A DNA stretch of 48,484 nucleotides from Clostridia bacterium (GCA_017501885.1 JAFVWA010000183.1:1-48484); one strand, 5' to 3'. Positions 34,277-42,617 are shown, numbered from the stretch's first letter. Notes: a model not told the origin generated them from the letters alone. Made by a program: numbers and translations.

Positions 34277-34325
34277 AATAATAGCAACAAATCACGCCTT
34301 TTGGCGTGCAACGTGTAACCATACT

Positions 34326-34460
34326 GGCTTTAGCACCGTAGGGCAATGAAACTGCATTAAATCACGCCTTGTTTTCGACGTGGTTTGCTGACCTTCTCAT
34401 AGTGTCTCCACTACTTCGCGGCAGCAGTCCGTATCCCTATGGTAGCCTTACCCACTGGAA
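34326..34460 (-). promoter_or_regulatory. M-box (ykoK) magnesium riboswitch
   Basis: On the minus strand the conserved M-box words occur in order: GGTAAGGCTACC, GGGATAC, CTGCTGCC, then TTTAATGCAG and GTGCTAAAGCC, which closes the P1 region. The segment lies directly upstream of mgtE, the classical M-box target, and is followed by a second hairpin (CACGCC/GGCGTG, 34293-34308) and a terminator. Mg2+ binding is known to favour termination in this class. Confidence 0.93.
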
Positions 34461-34470
34461 TTTCGTCGAA

Positions 34471-34530
34471 GCACAACCATTTGTCATTATCCTGCTTGCG
34501 CACGATAATTGACTCTGCGGTTGGCTTCTC
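34471..34530 (-). repeat. Hairpin repeat, copy B, in the mgtE leader
   Basis: This is a 60-nt unit 56/60 identical to copy A at 34581-34640. In the transcript it folds as GTCA/TGAC, TTATC/GATAA and TGC/GCA capped by a GCAA (GNRA) tetraloop. The outer pairs CAACC/GGTTG and GAAGC/GCTTC continue into the flank. It ends about 10 nt before the M-box. Confidence 0.85.
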
Positions 34531-34580
34531 CTCTTCGCAAAAATTTCTTCGACAATTTTTGCGATATATTTTTTTAGGTA

Positions 34581-34640
34581 GCACAACCATTTGTCATTAT
34601 CCTGCTTGCGCACGATAATTGACTTTGTGGTCAGCTTCTC
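34581..34640 (-). repeat. Hairpin repeat, copy A, in the mgtE leader
   Basis: This 60-nt unit is the first in the transcript, exactly 110 nt from copy B. The 44 nt holding the inner hairpin are identical. The four differences lie in the outer 5' arm, where one position changes an A-U pair to G-U (CAACC to TGACC against GGTTG). A 10-bp hairpin CGCAAAAATT/AATTTTTGCG (34536-34563) separates the copies. Confidence 0.85.
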
Positions 34641-34652
34641 TATTCGTAAGAC

Positions 34653-34681
34653 AGTGTATACCTATCTTAACCGTTTGTCAA
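34653..34681 (-). promoter_or_regulatory. Promoter of the mgtE leader
   Basis: On the minus strand TTGACA (34676-34681) and TACACT (34653-34658) are 17 nt apart. Transcription would start near 34646 and include both repeats and the M-box. Confidence 0.6.
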
Positions 34682-34713
34682 ACATATTTATGCAATATGT
34701 CAATATTTTTAAA

Positions 34714-35172
34714 TTAATCAGGGGTGTCTTCCCCGTCGATTTTAACGTTGTAAGATATTTTGGGGTTAATTTCTCGAACGGCTAAAATAAACTGTTCGTA
34801 AAACTCAGGGGCGATAACAACTATTATAAAATTTGTTTCACCAAAATAAGCGACCAGTTTGTTGCTCTTTTTAAAGTGGATAAGTTCAGTTAGTTCGCTA
34901 ACGTCAAACCTACTTTTAATAAACCCTAAGTAAGAATACACGCAACCGTTTTTAATAACGTATTTTCCGTAAACCATAATGCTTATGGAGAGCGAAAGCA
35001 AAACTAAGCACAATAGACACAGTATTGCACCCGAAACTACGCGTTTATCACTTATACCAGCATATTCTACTATGGTGAAAATATTCCAAACGAGTCCGCC
35101 AAGTGAAACGAGCGATATAACTGTCAACAATATCCAAACGGTAACCGAGTATTTGAATCTAAAAGTCTTCAT
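34714..35172 (-). CDS. Small membrane protein with a bacterial PH-like domain
   Basis: This 152-residue protein has two membrane helices (about 10-34 and 45-68) and then a beta-rich domain 'YVIKNGCVYSYLGFIKSRFDVSELTELIHFKKSNKLVAYF', which resembles the bPH/YdbS-type membrane-anchored PH-like fold. Function is unknown. There is no ribosome site before the ATG. A promoter ending 7 nt upstream would start the transcript at the ATG, so the mRNA may be leaderless. It is divergent from the aconitase-family gene. Confidence 0.7.
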   Translation of the reverse strand: MKTFRFKYSVTVWILLTVISLVSLGGLVWNIFTIVEYAGISDKRVVSGAILCLLCLVLLSLSISIMVYGKYVIKNGCVYSYLGFIKSRFDVSELTELIHFKKSNKLVAYFGETNFIIVVIAPEFYEQFILAVREINPKISYNVKIDGEDTPD

Positions 35173-35178
35173 GTCTAT

Positions 35179-35207
35179 ATTTTATAATATAGCCTTAAAA
35201 AAATCAA
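35179..35207 (-). promoter_or_regulatory. Promoter predicting a leaderless transcript
   Basis: On the minus strand TTGATT (35202-35207) and TAAAAT (35179-35184) are 17 nt apart. The expected start lies at or next to the ATG at 35172. Confidence 0.5.
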
Positions 35208-35251
35208 GTGCGAAATTTAACTTTTTTTGTCCCTTGCACTTTATCTTTTAC

Positions 35252-35280
35252 TTGCAAAACTTTTCAGTATGTTGTATACT
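35252..35280 (+). promoter_or_regulatory. Promoter of the aconitase-family gene
   Basis: TTGCAA (35252-35257) and TATACT (35275-35280) are 17 nt apart. The start codon follows 39 nt later. Confidence 0.65.
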
Positions 35281-35318
35281 ACTATCGTAAAAAACAGATG
35301 GAGAACTTGGAGATTACT

Positions 35319-37487
35319 ATGATAAAACTAATCAACAAAGGCGTAGTTTACAAAAACGGAAGAATCGTTCGCGCAAATGCGAGCGATAAGGTAAACAACA
35401 AAGGCACTATGGCGTATAAAATTTTATCCGCACACAACGTGTCTGGTAACGACCAAAAACTCAACGTTAAGTTTGACGAAATTACATCTCACGATATAAC
35501 TTACGTTGGCATTATTCAAACGGCAAAGGCGAGCGGTCTTGAAAAATTCCCGTTGCCTTACACTTTAACCAACTGTCACAACTCACTCTGCGCGGTTGGT
35601 GGAACTATCAATGAAGACGACCACGTATTTGGTCTATCCGCTGCTAAAAAATACGGTGGGGCATTCGTGCCACCACACCTTGCGGTAATTCACCAATACA
35701 TTCGTGAAATGCGCGCATTCTCAGGCGGTATGATTTTGGGCTCCGACTCACATACAAGATACGGCGCGCTCGGAACTCTCGCAGTTGGCGAAGGCGGTCC
35801 CGAACTCGTTAAACAGTTGCTTAATAGAACTTACGACTTAGATATGCCCGAAATAGTTGCAGTGCAATTAAAGGGTAGACTTCGCAAGGGCGTAGGTCCA
35901 CACGACGTTGCTTTGGCGCTCGTTAAAGCGACCTTTAAGAGCGGTTTTGTTAAGAATAAAGTTTTAGAATTCGTTGGCAACGGTATCAAAACCCTTTCTA
36001 TGGATTTTAGAAACGGTATTGACGTTATGACTACCGAAACCACTTGCCTTTCTTCTATTTGGATGACTGACGATAAAACTAAGGCATACTACGCTGAACA
36101 CGGTAGAGTTGGCGCATACAAGCAAATGTCCCCTGACGAAGGTGCTTACTATGATAAAGGTATTGTAATCGACCTTTCTAAGGTTGAACCTATGATAGCG
36201 CTTCCTTTCCACCCATCTAACGCGTATACCATTAGGGACTTCTTATCTCGTCCTTACGAACTCTTAAAAGAGTGCGAAGAAGCAGGTAACAAACTTCTTC
36301 CCGAAGGTAAAGGTCAATTCCGTTTGACAGATAAAATTAAAGACGGAAAAGTTTATGTTGAACAAGGCGTTATCGCAGGTTGCGCAGGCGGTATGTTCGA
36401 AAACATTGCCGAAGCGTCTGACATTTTAGGCGATACCGCTATTGATAACAACGATTTTACCTTGGACGTTTACCCATCAAGCCAACCTGTTTACAAAGGA
36501 CTTGTTGACACCGGTTACATAGGCAAACTTATGGATAACGGCGCTGTTATTAAAACGGCGTTCTGCGGTCCTTGTTTCGGTGCGGGCGACGTTCCTCAAA
36601 ACAACGGCTTGTCCATTCGTCATACTACAAGAAACTTTGAAAGTAGAGAAGGTAGTAAACCTGCAAACGGTCAACTTTCAGCCGTTGCGCTTATGGACGC
36701 AAGAAGTATCGCTGCAACCGCTAAAAACGGTGGCGCAATCACTTCGGCTATGGATGAAGCGTATACAAGCAAAATTAAAAAATATCGTTTTGATACAAAG
36801 ATTTATCGTTCACGCGTGTTTAACGGCGTGGAAAAGGCAGATACCAACGCAAGTTTGGTTTACGGACCTAACATTGCCGACTGGCCAAAGATGGAAGAAC
36901 TTAAAGACAATTTATTGTTAAAGGTTGTTTCCGTTCTTAACGATCCCGTTACCACTACCGACGAACTTATTCCATCGGGCGAAACGTCTTCCTATCGTTC
37001 TAACCCCTTAAAACTTGCTGAGTTCGCTCTTTCGAGAAAAGATCCTGGCTACGTTGCAAGGGCAAAGGCTGTTAAAAAGGACGGTTTCCCAACCGAACTC
37101 GGTCTTGATGAAAGCACCACTACTTACGGAAGCGTAGTTTGTTCAATTAAACCGGGCGACGGCTCTGCAAGAGAACAAGCGGCTTCTTGCCAAAGAGTTT
37201 TGGGCGGTGTTGCTAACGTTGCAAAAGAATACGCAACCAAGCGATATAGAAGCAACCTTATCAACTGGGGTATGCTTCCATTCCTTGCAGATAAAAACGA
37301 CTTTAACGTTGGCGAATATATTTATATAGAAAACGTAAAAAAGGGAATAGAGAGCGGAGCGAAAGAATTTAAGGCAAAAATCCTTGGCGAAAAACCACGT
37401 CAAATCACCTTAAAAATGGACGCGCTCACCGACGCAGAAAAACAAATAATCTTAAAAGGTTGTTTGATAAATTACTATAAAGGTTAA
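35319..37487 (+). CDS. Aconitase-family hydratase
   Basis: This 722-residue single-chain protein has the aconitase core and C-terminal swivel domain. The second iron-sulfur block is clear ('[16 protein letters not shown]', then 'RNFESREGS'). The first block, normally a Ser-Cys-Thr-Asn motif, reads '[16 protein letters not shown]'. Three potential cluster cysteines remain. Early segments '[13 protein letters not shown]' and '[25 protein letters not shown]' are conserved in the 'hydratase' branch related to E. coli YbhJ rather than in AcnA/AcnB. Citrate/isocitrate activity is therefore uncertain. GGAG 8 nt upstream supports ATG 35319 over earlier in-frame starts. No citrate synthase or isocitrate dehydrogenase gene is adjacent. 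Confidence 0.88.
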   Translation: MIKLINKGVVYKNGRIVRANASDKVNNKGTMAYKILSAHNVSGNDQKLNVKFDEITSHDITYVGIIQTAKASGLEKFPLPYTLTNCHNSLCAVGGTINEDDHVFGLSAAKKYGGAFVPPHLAVIHQYIREMRAFSGGMILGSDSHTRYGALGTLAVGEGGPELVKQLLNRTYDLDMPEIVAVQLKGRLRKGVGPHDVALALVKATFKSGFVKNKVLEFVGNGIKTLSMDFRNGIDVMTTETTCLSSIWMTDDKTKAYYAEHGRVGAYKQMSPDEGAYYDKGIVIDLSKVEPMIALPFHPSNAYTIRDFLSRPYELLKECEEAGNKLLPEGKGQFRLTDKIKDGKVYVEQGVIAGCAGGMFENIAEASDILGDTAIDNNDFTLDVYPSSQPVYKGLVDTGYIGKLMDNGAVIKTAFCGPCFGAGDVPQNNGLSIRHTTRNFESREGSKPANGQLSAVALMDARSIAATAKNGGAITSAMDEAYTSKIKKYRFDTKIYRSRVFNGVEKADTNASLVYGPNIADWPKMEELKDNLLLKVVSVLNDPVTTTDELIPSGETSSYRSNPLKLAEFALSRKDPGYVARAKAVKKDGFPTELGLDESTTTYGSVVCSIKPGDGSAREQAASCQRVLGGVANVAKEYATKRYRSNLINWGMLPFLADKNDFNVGEYIYIENVKKGIESGAKEFKAKILGEKPRQITLKMDALTDAEKQIILKGCLINYYKG

Positions 37488-37497
37488 GATAAAAATT

Positions 37498-37529
37498 AAA
37501 ACGGCTGGCGAGAAATCGCAAGCCGTTTT
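37498..37529 (+). terminator. Terminator of the aconitase-family gene
   Basis: The stem AAAACGGCT-GCGA/TCGC-AGCCGTTTT with a GAAA loop is interrupted by a G/A mismatch. Confidence 0.8.
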
Positions 37530-37564
37530 AACATTTTAAAAAGTTATTTTATTAAGCCTTTTTG

Positions 37565-37580
37565 CATACTAATTAGTATG
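37565..37580. promoter_or_regulatory. Perfect 16-bp palindrome over the yqfC start codon
   Basis: CATACTAATTAGTATG is fully self-complementary, and its last three bases are the yqfC ATG. Its left half also resembles a sigma-E -10 (CATACTAA), with GTTATTTT 14 nt upstream as a possible -35. Confidence 0.5.
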
Positions 37581-37835
37581 AGTTTTTTAGAGAGCGTTAA
37601 AGAAATCATCGGCTTAGAGCAGTTTCCTGCGCCCGTTTTTCGCGCGACCATAATAGGCGACGTGGCAGGCTTTTTTGAAGGCGTGGTCGACGTGCAGACG
37701 TGGAGCGACGAGCAAATTGTTATCCGCCTTAAAAAGGGCGGTTTTATAATAAACGGGAAAAATCTTTACCTTAAAAAATATTGCGCGGGGGATTTAGTGG
37801 TTTGCGGAAAAATTACTTCCACCCAAAGAATTTAG
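37578..37835 (+). CDS. yqfC: YabP/YqfC-family sporulation protein
   Basis: This 85-residue beta-rich protein begins 'MSFLESVKEIIGLEQFPAPVFRATIIGD' and contains 'KKGGFIINGKNLYLKKYCAGDLVVCGKI', the YabP/YqfC pattern. In Bacillus subtilis yqfC is expressed under sigma-E in the mother cell and lies next to yqfD, exactly as here. No ribosome site precedes the ATG, which is embedded in a 16-bp palindrome. Its end overlaps the yqfD start by 34 nt. Confidence 0.88.
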   Translation: MSFLESVKEIIGLEQFPAPVFRATIIGDVAGFFEGVVDVQTWSDEQIVIRLKKGGFIINGKNLYLKKYCAGDLVVCGKITSTQRI

Positions 37836-38821
37836 ACGGGGTGTATTCTGTCTATCAAATAGAGGGGCTTAATCAAGATAGGCTTATTAAAAACCTAAAA
37901 AACGGCGGTTTAACCTTATATAACGTCAAAAAAATCGCTAACCATAAGATGAGTTTAGAGATTAGTGTTAAACAAGATAAAAATTTTTTTGCAATAGTTG
38001 AAAAAATGTGTTATACTAATCTTGAATTAAAGCCTAAAATAGATAAAAAGCGAAAAAAACTTCTTAAAAAGGGTGTTATTGCCACCAAAAGTGAGTGCGG
38101 TTACAATATAAAACTGACGCGTGTTCACGGAAAGGCATATCCGCTGTATTATTTATTTACCCACGTGGGGGTTTTAATAGGTGCGATTATATTTTGTTTA
38201 GGCGCTTATCACGTTGACGATTACATATTCTCGTTTGAGTTTACGGGGAGTGGAAACGTTGTTGAAAACCGCGTAGTGGAATACTTAAATAGCGTTGGCG
38301 TTGAAAAGGGAAAACGCTTTTCCGAGTTCGACTTAAATGTTTTGGCGGACGGCATTCTTGCTGAAAACCCACTTTTAAGTTATGCAGGTTGCTTAAAGCG
38401 TGGCAATAAGATGGTTATAGAACTCGTTCTTGCAAAGAACGGAACGGATATCTTAGACGAAAGCATTAAAAGTCTATCTTCTGATGTGGACGGAGTCGTT
38501 AAAGAACTTAAAGTTTACCGTGGCACTCCGCTTGTCGGTGTGGGCGATAAGGTAAGCGCAGGCGACCTTTTGGTGGACGGGGTTATTTCGCATAAAGACG
38601 TACAAATTGAGACCAACGTCTTGGCAAAAGTGGTGGTGCTTGCAGAGTTTAACTATACCTTTATTAGCCAGTTTGACGATAGGGAAACTCATGCCGAACT
38701 TTTGGCTATCGAAAGCCTAAACTTGCCCGTAGAATATTCAAAGATAACAAAACAACCCGATAAAGACGGGTATTTATACACGGTTACCTTGTATTATAAC
38801 AGGGTTTTCGTGGCAGGATAA
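37802..38821 (+). CDS. yqfD: Sporulation protein YqfD
   Basis: This 339-residue protein has an N-terminal cytoplasmic part ('VYSVYQIEGLNQDRLIKNLKNGGLTLYNVKK'), one membrane helix near 120-140 ('YYLFTHVGVLIGAIIFCLGAYHV') and an external region with the 'VAKNGTDILD'-like and 'GVGDKVSAGDLLVDGVI' segments of the YqfD family. A TTG start at 37802 is chosen because GGGGGA lies 10 nt upstream and the N terminus then matches known lengths; an earlier TTG at 37781 is less likely. B. subtilis yqfD is sigma-E dependent and required for efficient sporulation. phoH, usually next, is missing. Confidence 0.85.
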   Translation: MRKNYFHPKNLDGVYSVYQIEGLNQDRLIKNLKNGGLTLYNVKKIANHKMSLEISVKQDKNFFAIVEKMCYTNLELKPKIDKKRKKLLKKGVIATKSECGYNIKLTRVHGKAYPLYYLFTHVGVLIGAIIFCLGAYHVDDYIFSFEFTGSGNVVENRVVEYLNSVGVEKGKRFSEFDLNVLADGILAENPLLSYAGCLKRGNKMVIELVLAKNGTDILDESIKSLSSDVDGVVKELKVYRGTPLVGVGDKVSAGDLLVDGVISHKDVQIETNVLAKVVVLAEFNYTFISQFDDRETHAELLAIESLNLPVEYSKITKQPDKDGYLYTVTLYYNRVFVAG

Positions 38822-38836
38822 TTAAAGGAAAAACTT

Positions 38837-40333
38837 ATGAAAAAAGAAGTTAGCAGAAAACAACTTAAATGGACGAATAAAGACGTTGCCAAGGTGGCGA
38901 CCGTTTACGTGGTGAACGTTATCGTGTTTGCCATGCTTTTTGTGTTGCTTGAACTTATTAACAGCAATTTTAAGACGAGCGTTTGGCAGGTGTTTAAGGC
39001 TCAGCCTTTATACCTACTAAACTTTTTGTTCCTTGCAATGATTGCCATTTGCTTTATGGCGGTATTCTTTTTGGTTATTGATAGAGATTTCTTGCATGAT
39101 CCCGTTAACTCGGAAATGCTATTTTTAATAATGCAACTATCTCTTGCCATTGGCTTTTGCTGTTGCAAATACGTGCATATCTATTTTTCACCATTTGCAA
39201 TCGCGGGGCTTTTAACACTTTATCTTACCAACTCTAAAACGGCTATTTTTATAAACGCTATTTACGGATATTTGTTTATAATCTTCTTTACGTTCTTAGG
39301 ACTCAATACCAATTTTGTTGGAAGCTTAGAACAAACGATTTCTTTCTTTATTTTAAGTTTAGCATCAGGAATACTTGCAACCTTTGTAATGAACGGTGTT
39401 TATTCAAGATTTAAACTTATTGTAAAGAGTTTTATAATCTCCCTTCCAAACCTTGCGGGTGTGGGAATTTCCGTGCTAATGCAAGGCGAAGTAGACCTTG
39501 TTACCGCGCTTCTTGGCGCTGCGTTCTCAGGTCCTATTGCCGTGGCTTCGTTTATACTCATTCTTCCCATTATGGAAGGCTTGTTTAAGAAGGTTTCTTG
39601 CTTTAAGTATGCAGAACTTACCGACCACAAATCTAAGTTTGTTCGCAAAATGATAGAACAAGCGCCTGGCACGTTTAACCACTCCATAATCGTTTCCAAC
39701 ATTGCCGAATCGTGCGCTACCGCTATCGGCGAAGATGCGTTGCTTGCAAGAACTTGCGCGTATTATCACGACGTTGGTAAACTTCGTCGTCCCGAATACT
39801 TTACCGAAAATCAACAAGACGGCGTAAACCCACACGACGAACTAACACCTGAACTTTCTACTAACATAATCAAGGCGCACGCGCTTGACGGATATAATTT
39901 ACTTCTTAAAAATAGAGTTCCTAAGGAAATCGCCGAAGTATGCTTACAGCACCATGGCACTATGCCCATGCTTTTCTTCTACGATAAGGCTAAGAAGTTT
40001 ACCGACGGTGAAGTGGACGTTAATCAGTTCTCTTACGGTGGACCAAAGCCACAGACCAAGATTGCCGCTATCATGATGATAGCAGACGCTTCCGAAGCGG
40101 CTACGAGAACGCTCAAGGATAGGTCGAGAGAAAAGGTTGGTGCGGTAGTTCGTAAAGTGGTAAACGACAGAATGAAGTTAGGTCAATTTGACGAATGTGA
40201 AATTACCTTAAAAGAAATAACCATTATCATAAACACCGTTGTAAACAATCTTACGGGTATTTACCACCGCAGAGTGCAATATCCAAAGGTTAGTTTAGAA
40301 GGCTTGGAAGCCGAAATGGAAAAGGGCGAATAA
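38837..40333 (+). CDS. pgpH: HD-domain phosphohydrolase, short PgpH-like (c-di-AMP phosphodiesterase family)
   Basis: This 498-residue protein has about seven membrane helices (25-260) and a C-terminal HD domain: 'PGTFNHSIIVSNIAE', 'TCAYYHDVGKLRRPEYF', 'IKAHALDGYNLL' and 'CLQHHGT'. These match the PgpH/YqfF enzymes, which hydrolyse cyclic di-AMP to pApA. B. subtilis PgpH has about 711 residues because of an external 7TMR-HDED domain after helix 1. That domain is absent here, so external sensing through it is lost. The position between yqfD and ybeY agrees with the B. subtilis order. Confidence 0.9.
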   Translation: MKKEVSRKQLKWTNKDVAKVATVYVVNVIVFAMLFVLLELINSNFKTSVWQVFKAQPLYLLNFLFLAMIAICFMAVFFLVIDRDFLHDPVNSEMLFLIMQLSLAIGFCCCKYVHIYFSPFAIAGLLTLYLTNSKTAIFINAIYGYLFIIFFTFLGLNTNFVGSLEQTISFFILSLASGILATFVMNGVYSRFKLIVKSFIISLPNLAGVGISVLMQGEVDLVTALLGAAFSGPIAVASFILILPIMEGLFKKVSCFKYAELTDHKSKFVRKMIEQAPGTFNHSIIVSNIAESCATAIGEDALLARTCAYYHDVGKLRRPEYFTENQQDGVNPHDELTPELSTNIIKAHALDGYNLLLKNRVPKEIAEVCLQHHGTMPMLFFYDKAKKFTDGEVDVNQFSYGGPKPQTKIAAIMMIADASEAATRTLKDRSREKVGAVVRKVVNDRMKLGQFDECEITLKEITIIINTVVNNLTGIYHRRVQYPKVSLEGLEAEMEKGE

Positions 40334-40337
40334 AATA

Positions 40338-40805
40338 ATGGCTGAACTTAAAATAGAATGCTTTAATAAAAAAATACATCTTAGAAAAATCGCAGAAGCC
40401 GTTTATTCTACACTCGGTCAAAAGGACGACTTAAAGGTAGAACTCGGGTTTGTTAGCGAACAAGAAATTCAAGAATACAACCGCCAAACAAGGGGCGTGG
40501 ACAAGGTTACCGATGTGCTTTCATACCCCACTCTTGACGGTGTTTGCGGAAAGGTTTTGTATAAAAAAGACTTTCCCACAGACCTTGACGGAAAGTATTT
40601 GTTTTTAGGCTCTATAATCTTGTGCGAACAAAAGATTAAAAGCCAAGCAAAAGAATACGGACATTCTGAAAAGAGAGAAAGAGATTATCTTATAGTGCAC
40701 GGACTTATGCACCTTTTCGGTTACGATCACACGACCGACCAAGATAAGGCTCTTATGAGAGAGAAAGAAAAACAAGCGCTAAAAATTTTAGGGATTGAAC
40801 AATGA
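40338..40805 (+). CDS. ybeY: Endoribonuclease YbeY
   Basis: This 155-residue metalloprotein takes part in 16S rRNA 3' end maturation and ribosome quality control. The zinc site HxxxHxxxxxH is present as 'HGLMHLFGYDH' near the C terminus, with 'RGVDKVTDVLSYP' as the second family segment. Its TGA overlaps the era ATG by 4 nt. dgkA and cdd, which lie between ybeY and era in B. subtilis, are absent. Confidence 0.96.
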   Translation: MAELKIECFNKKIHLRKIAEAVYSTLGQKDDLKVELGFVSEQEIQEYNRQTRGVDKVTDVLSYPTLDGVCGKVLYKKDFPTDLDGKYLFLGSIILCEQKIKSQAKEYGHSEKRERDYLIVHGLMHLFGYDHTTDQDKALMREKEKQALKILGIEQ

Positions 40806-41680
40806 GAAGCGGATACGTAGCAGTAGTGGGTAGGGCAAACGCAGGAAAAAGCACTTTGGTCAACGTTATGGTTGGCGAAAAGGTGGCTATCGTTTCCCCT
40901 AAGCCCCAAACGACAAGAGATAGAATCACGGGTGTTTTAACCACCGACGATTATCAAATCGCCTTTGTGGATACCCCCGGTATTTATAAGGCGGACAACC
41001 TTCTTAACTCGGTTATGCAAAAGACGGTGCAAGACTGCTTAGAAGACGTTGATTTAGTGCTTTTCGTTATGGACGCGCACGCAGGCGTTTCGGATAAGGA
41101 TAAGAACATTCTTAAAAAGTGGACGGGGCTTAAAGTTCCCACCGTGCTTGCCCTTACTAAGACGGACATTATGCCCGAAAACTTGCTTATAAACGAGATA
41201 AACGATTTGTCGGGAATGGTTGACGACATAGTTCCCGTTTCAGCAAGAAAAAACCGCAACGTTAAAGAACTTGTTAAGGTCATTGCGGACAAACTCCCCG
41301 AAGGGGACAAACTTTTTGACTTTGAGATTATTTCGGACAGGTCGGAAAAGTTTATGATAGGCGAGATAGTTCGTGAAAAGATTTTGGTTAAGTGCGACAA
41401 GGAAATTCCACACGGTGTCGCAGTTATCGTCAATAAGTTCGACAACCCACAAAACTCCAAAGTGTGTGAAGTTAGCGTTGATATCATTTGCGAAAAGCCC
41501 AACCATAAAGCCATTATCATAGGCAAGGGCGGAGCAATGATAAAAGAGATTTCTTCTTTTGCTCGCCAGGACATGGAAAAGTTTTTAGGCAAAAAAGTTT
41601 TCCTTACTACATACGTAAAAGTAAAGGAAGACTGGCGAAACAGCGCGTTTTTACTTAAAGAACACGGTTATAGTGAATAA
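40802..41680 (+). CDS. era: GTPase Era
   Basis: This 292-residue essential GTPase binds 16S rRNA during 30S assembly. It has G1 'GRANAGKST' (9-17), G2/G3 'TTRDRITGV' and 'DTPG', G4 'TKTD', and a C-terminal KH domain with 'GKGGAMIKEISSFARQDMEKFLGKKVFL'. Length is standard. Coupling to ybeY by a 4-nt overlap links two 30S maturation factors. Confidence 0.98.
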   Translation: MRSGYVAVVGRANAGKSTLVNVMVGEKVAIVSPKPQTTRDRITGVLTTDDYQIAFVDTPGIYKADNLLNSVMQKTVQDCLEDVDLVLFVMDAHAGVSDKDKNILKKWTGLKVPTVLALTKTDIMPENLLINEINDLSGMVDDIVPVSARKNRNVKELVKVIADKLPEGDKLFDFEIISDRSEKFMIGEIVREKILVKCDKEIPHGVAVIVNKFDNPQNSKVCEVSVDIICEKPNHKAIIIGKGGAMIKEISSFARQDMEKFLGKKVFLTTYVKVKEDWRNSAFLLKEHGYSE

Positions 41681-41722
41681 AAACTTATAAACTGCTTATG
41701 CTACCCACAAAAAGGGGGAAGC

Positions 41723-41845
41723 ATGGCAAAAAAAGATAAGTTTGGCTATATAGAAAACGCAGACTCTTTATGGAAGATGTTCGAAAAGACAGGAAACATT
41801 ACTTATTATCTTCTATATAGAAAACTCAACGATAAAAATATGTAA
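41723..41845 (+). CDS. yqzL: YqzL-like small protein, 40 residues
   Basis: This short ORF has a strong ribosome site (AGGGGGAAG) before its ATG and lies between era and recO. The core 'SLWKMFEKTGNITYYLLYRKL' matches the YqzL pattern (W-x-x-F-x-x-T-G-N-I-x-x-Y-L-L), and B. subtilis yqzL occupies the same position between era and recO. Function is unknown. The next gene starts 12 nt after its stop. Confidence 0.88.
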   Translation: MAKKDKFGYIENADSLWKMFEKTGNITYYLLYRKLNDKNM

Positions 41846-41857
41846 CGGGAAAGATAC

Positions 41858-42571
41858 ATGGAAGAAAAATTAAGCGGAATAGTTTTAGGTGGCGTAAACG
41901 TCGGCGAAAACGATAAAATACTCAACGTGTTTACATTAGAACAGGGTGTAGTTTCCGCAAAAATAAAGGGAGTAAAAAAGGCAGGAGCAAAGTTAAAATT
42001 TGCATCCGAGCCTTTTTGCTTTGCCCAATTTGTCTTTGCTAAAACAGGAAAAAACCGCACGGTTATAGGCGCGAGTTTATTAGACAGTTTTTATCCCATA
42101 AGAGAAGATTTAAGCAAGTTCTTTTGCGGTGGTGCGCTTTTAGAATACGTTCGCAAGTTCTTAAAAGAAGGAATAGTTGGAGAGCAAACCTTTTACCTTT
42201 TGGTAAACACGCTAAAAGAAATGGCTTACGGTGAAAAAGCGCCCGAATGTTTGCTCGCATACTTCTTGATAAACGCGCTGTCGCTTTCAGGTTACGCGCT
42301 ACTTCTCGACGGGTGTTTCGGATGTGGTTGCGAACTTGGAAACAGAATATTTTTCGACTATGCTTTCGGTGGCTTTTTTTGTGAAAGTTGCAGAATAGAA
42401 ACTTCAAGGGAAATAAATGCAGACACATTTTTCTGCTTGCAAAAAATCAGCAGGGGAGAAAGTTTAGAAAAAGAAAGGTGTATTCGCCCCTTAAAACTCT
42501 TAGATTTTTACCTAAGCGAAAAAACAGACGTCAAGATAAATTCATTAAAAGAATTGCTAAATATTTTATAA
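41858..42571 (+). CDS. recO: DNA repair protein RecO
   Basis: This 237-residue protein loads RecA and anneals single strands in the RecFOR pathway. It has an N-terminal OB fold ('SGIVLGGVNVGENDKILNVFTLEQGVVSAKIKGVKK') and a helical C-terminal domain with a four-Cys zinc site ('CFGCGCELGN' ... 'FFCESC'). Length is slightly below the 240-255 typical. It closes the yqfC-to-recO cluster; glyQS, often next, is absent. Confidence 0.94.
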   Translation: MEEKLSGIVLGGVNVGENDKILNVFTLEQGVVSAKIKGVKKAGAKLKFASEPFCFAQFVFAKTGKNRTVIGASLLDSFYPIREDLSKFFCGGALLEYVRKFLKEGIVGEQTFYLLVNTLKEMAYGEKAPECLLAYFLINALSLSGYALLLDGCFGCGCELGNRIFFDYAFGGFFCESCRIETSREINADTFFCLQKISRGESLEKERCIRPLKLLDFYLSEKTDVKINSLKELLNIL

Positions 42572-42617
42572 ATTTAGTCAATATTTCAATAAATAAGCAA
42601 AATATACACTCATTTAC

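Noticed and set aside
34411-34590. A 59-codon minus-strand ORF (ATG at 34590) running through both the hairpin spacer and the start of the M-box, with AGGA upstream.
   Set aside because: It overlaps conserved riboswitch sequence and the repeated hairpins, which explain the sequence better. The predicted protein is of odd composition and resembles no family. A leader peptide cannot be fully excluded.
34567-34600. A seven-residue ORF (MTNGCAT) starting at the 3' end of hairpin copy A.
   Set aside because: It is too short, has poor ribosome-site spacing, and the equivalent frame in copy B does not stop at the same place.
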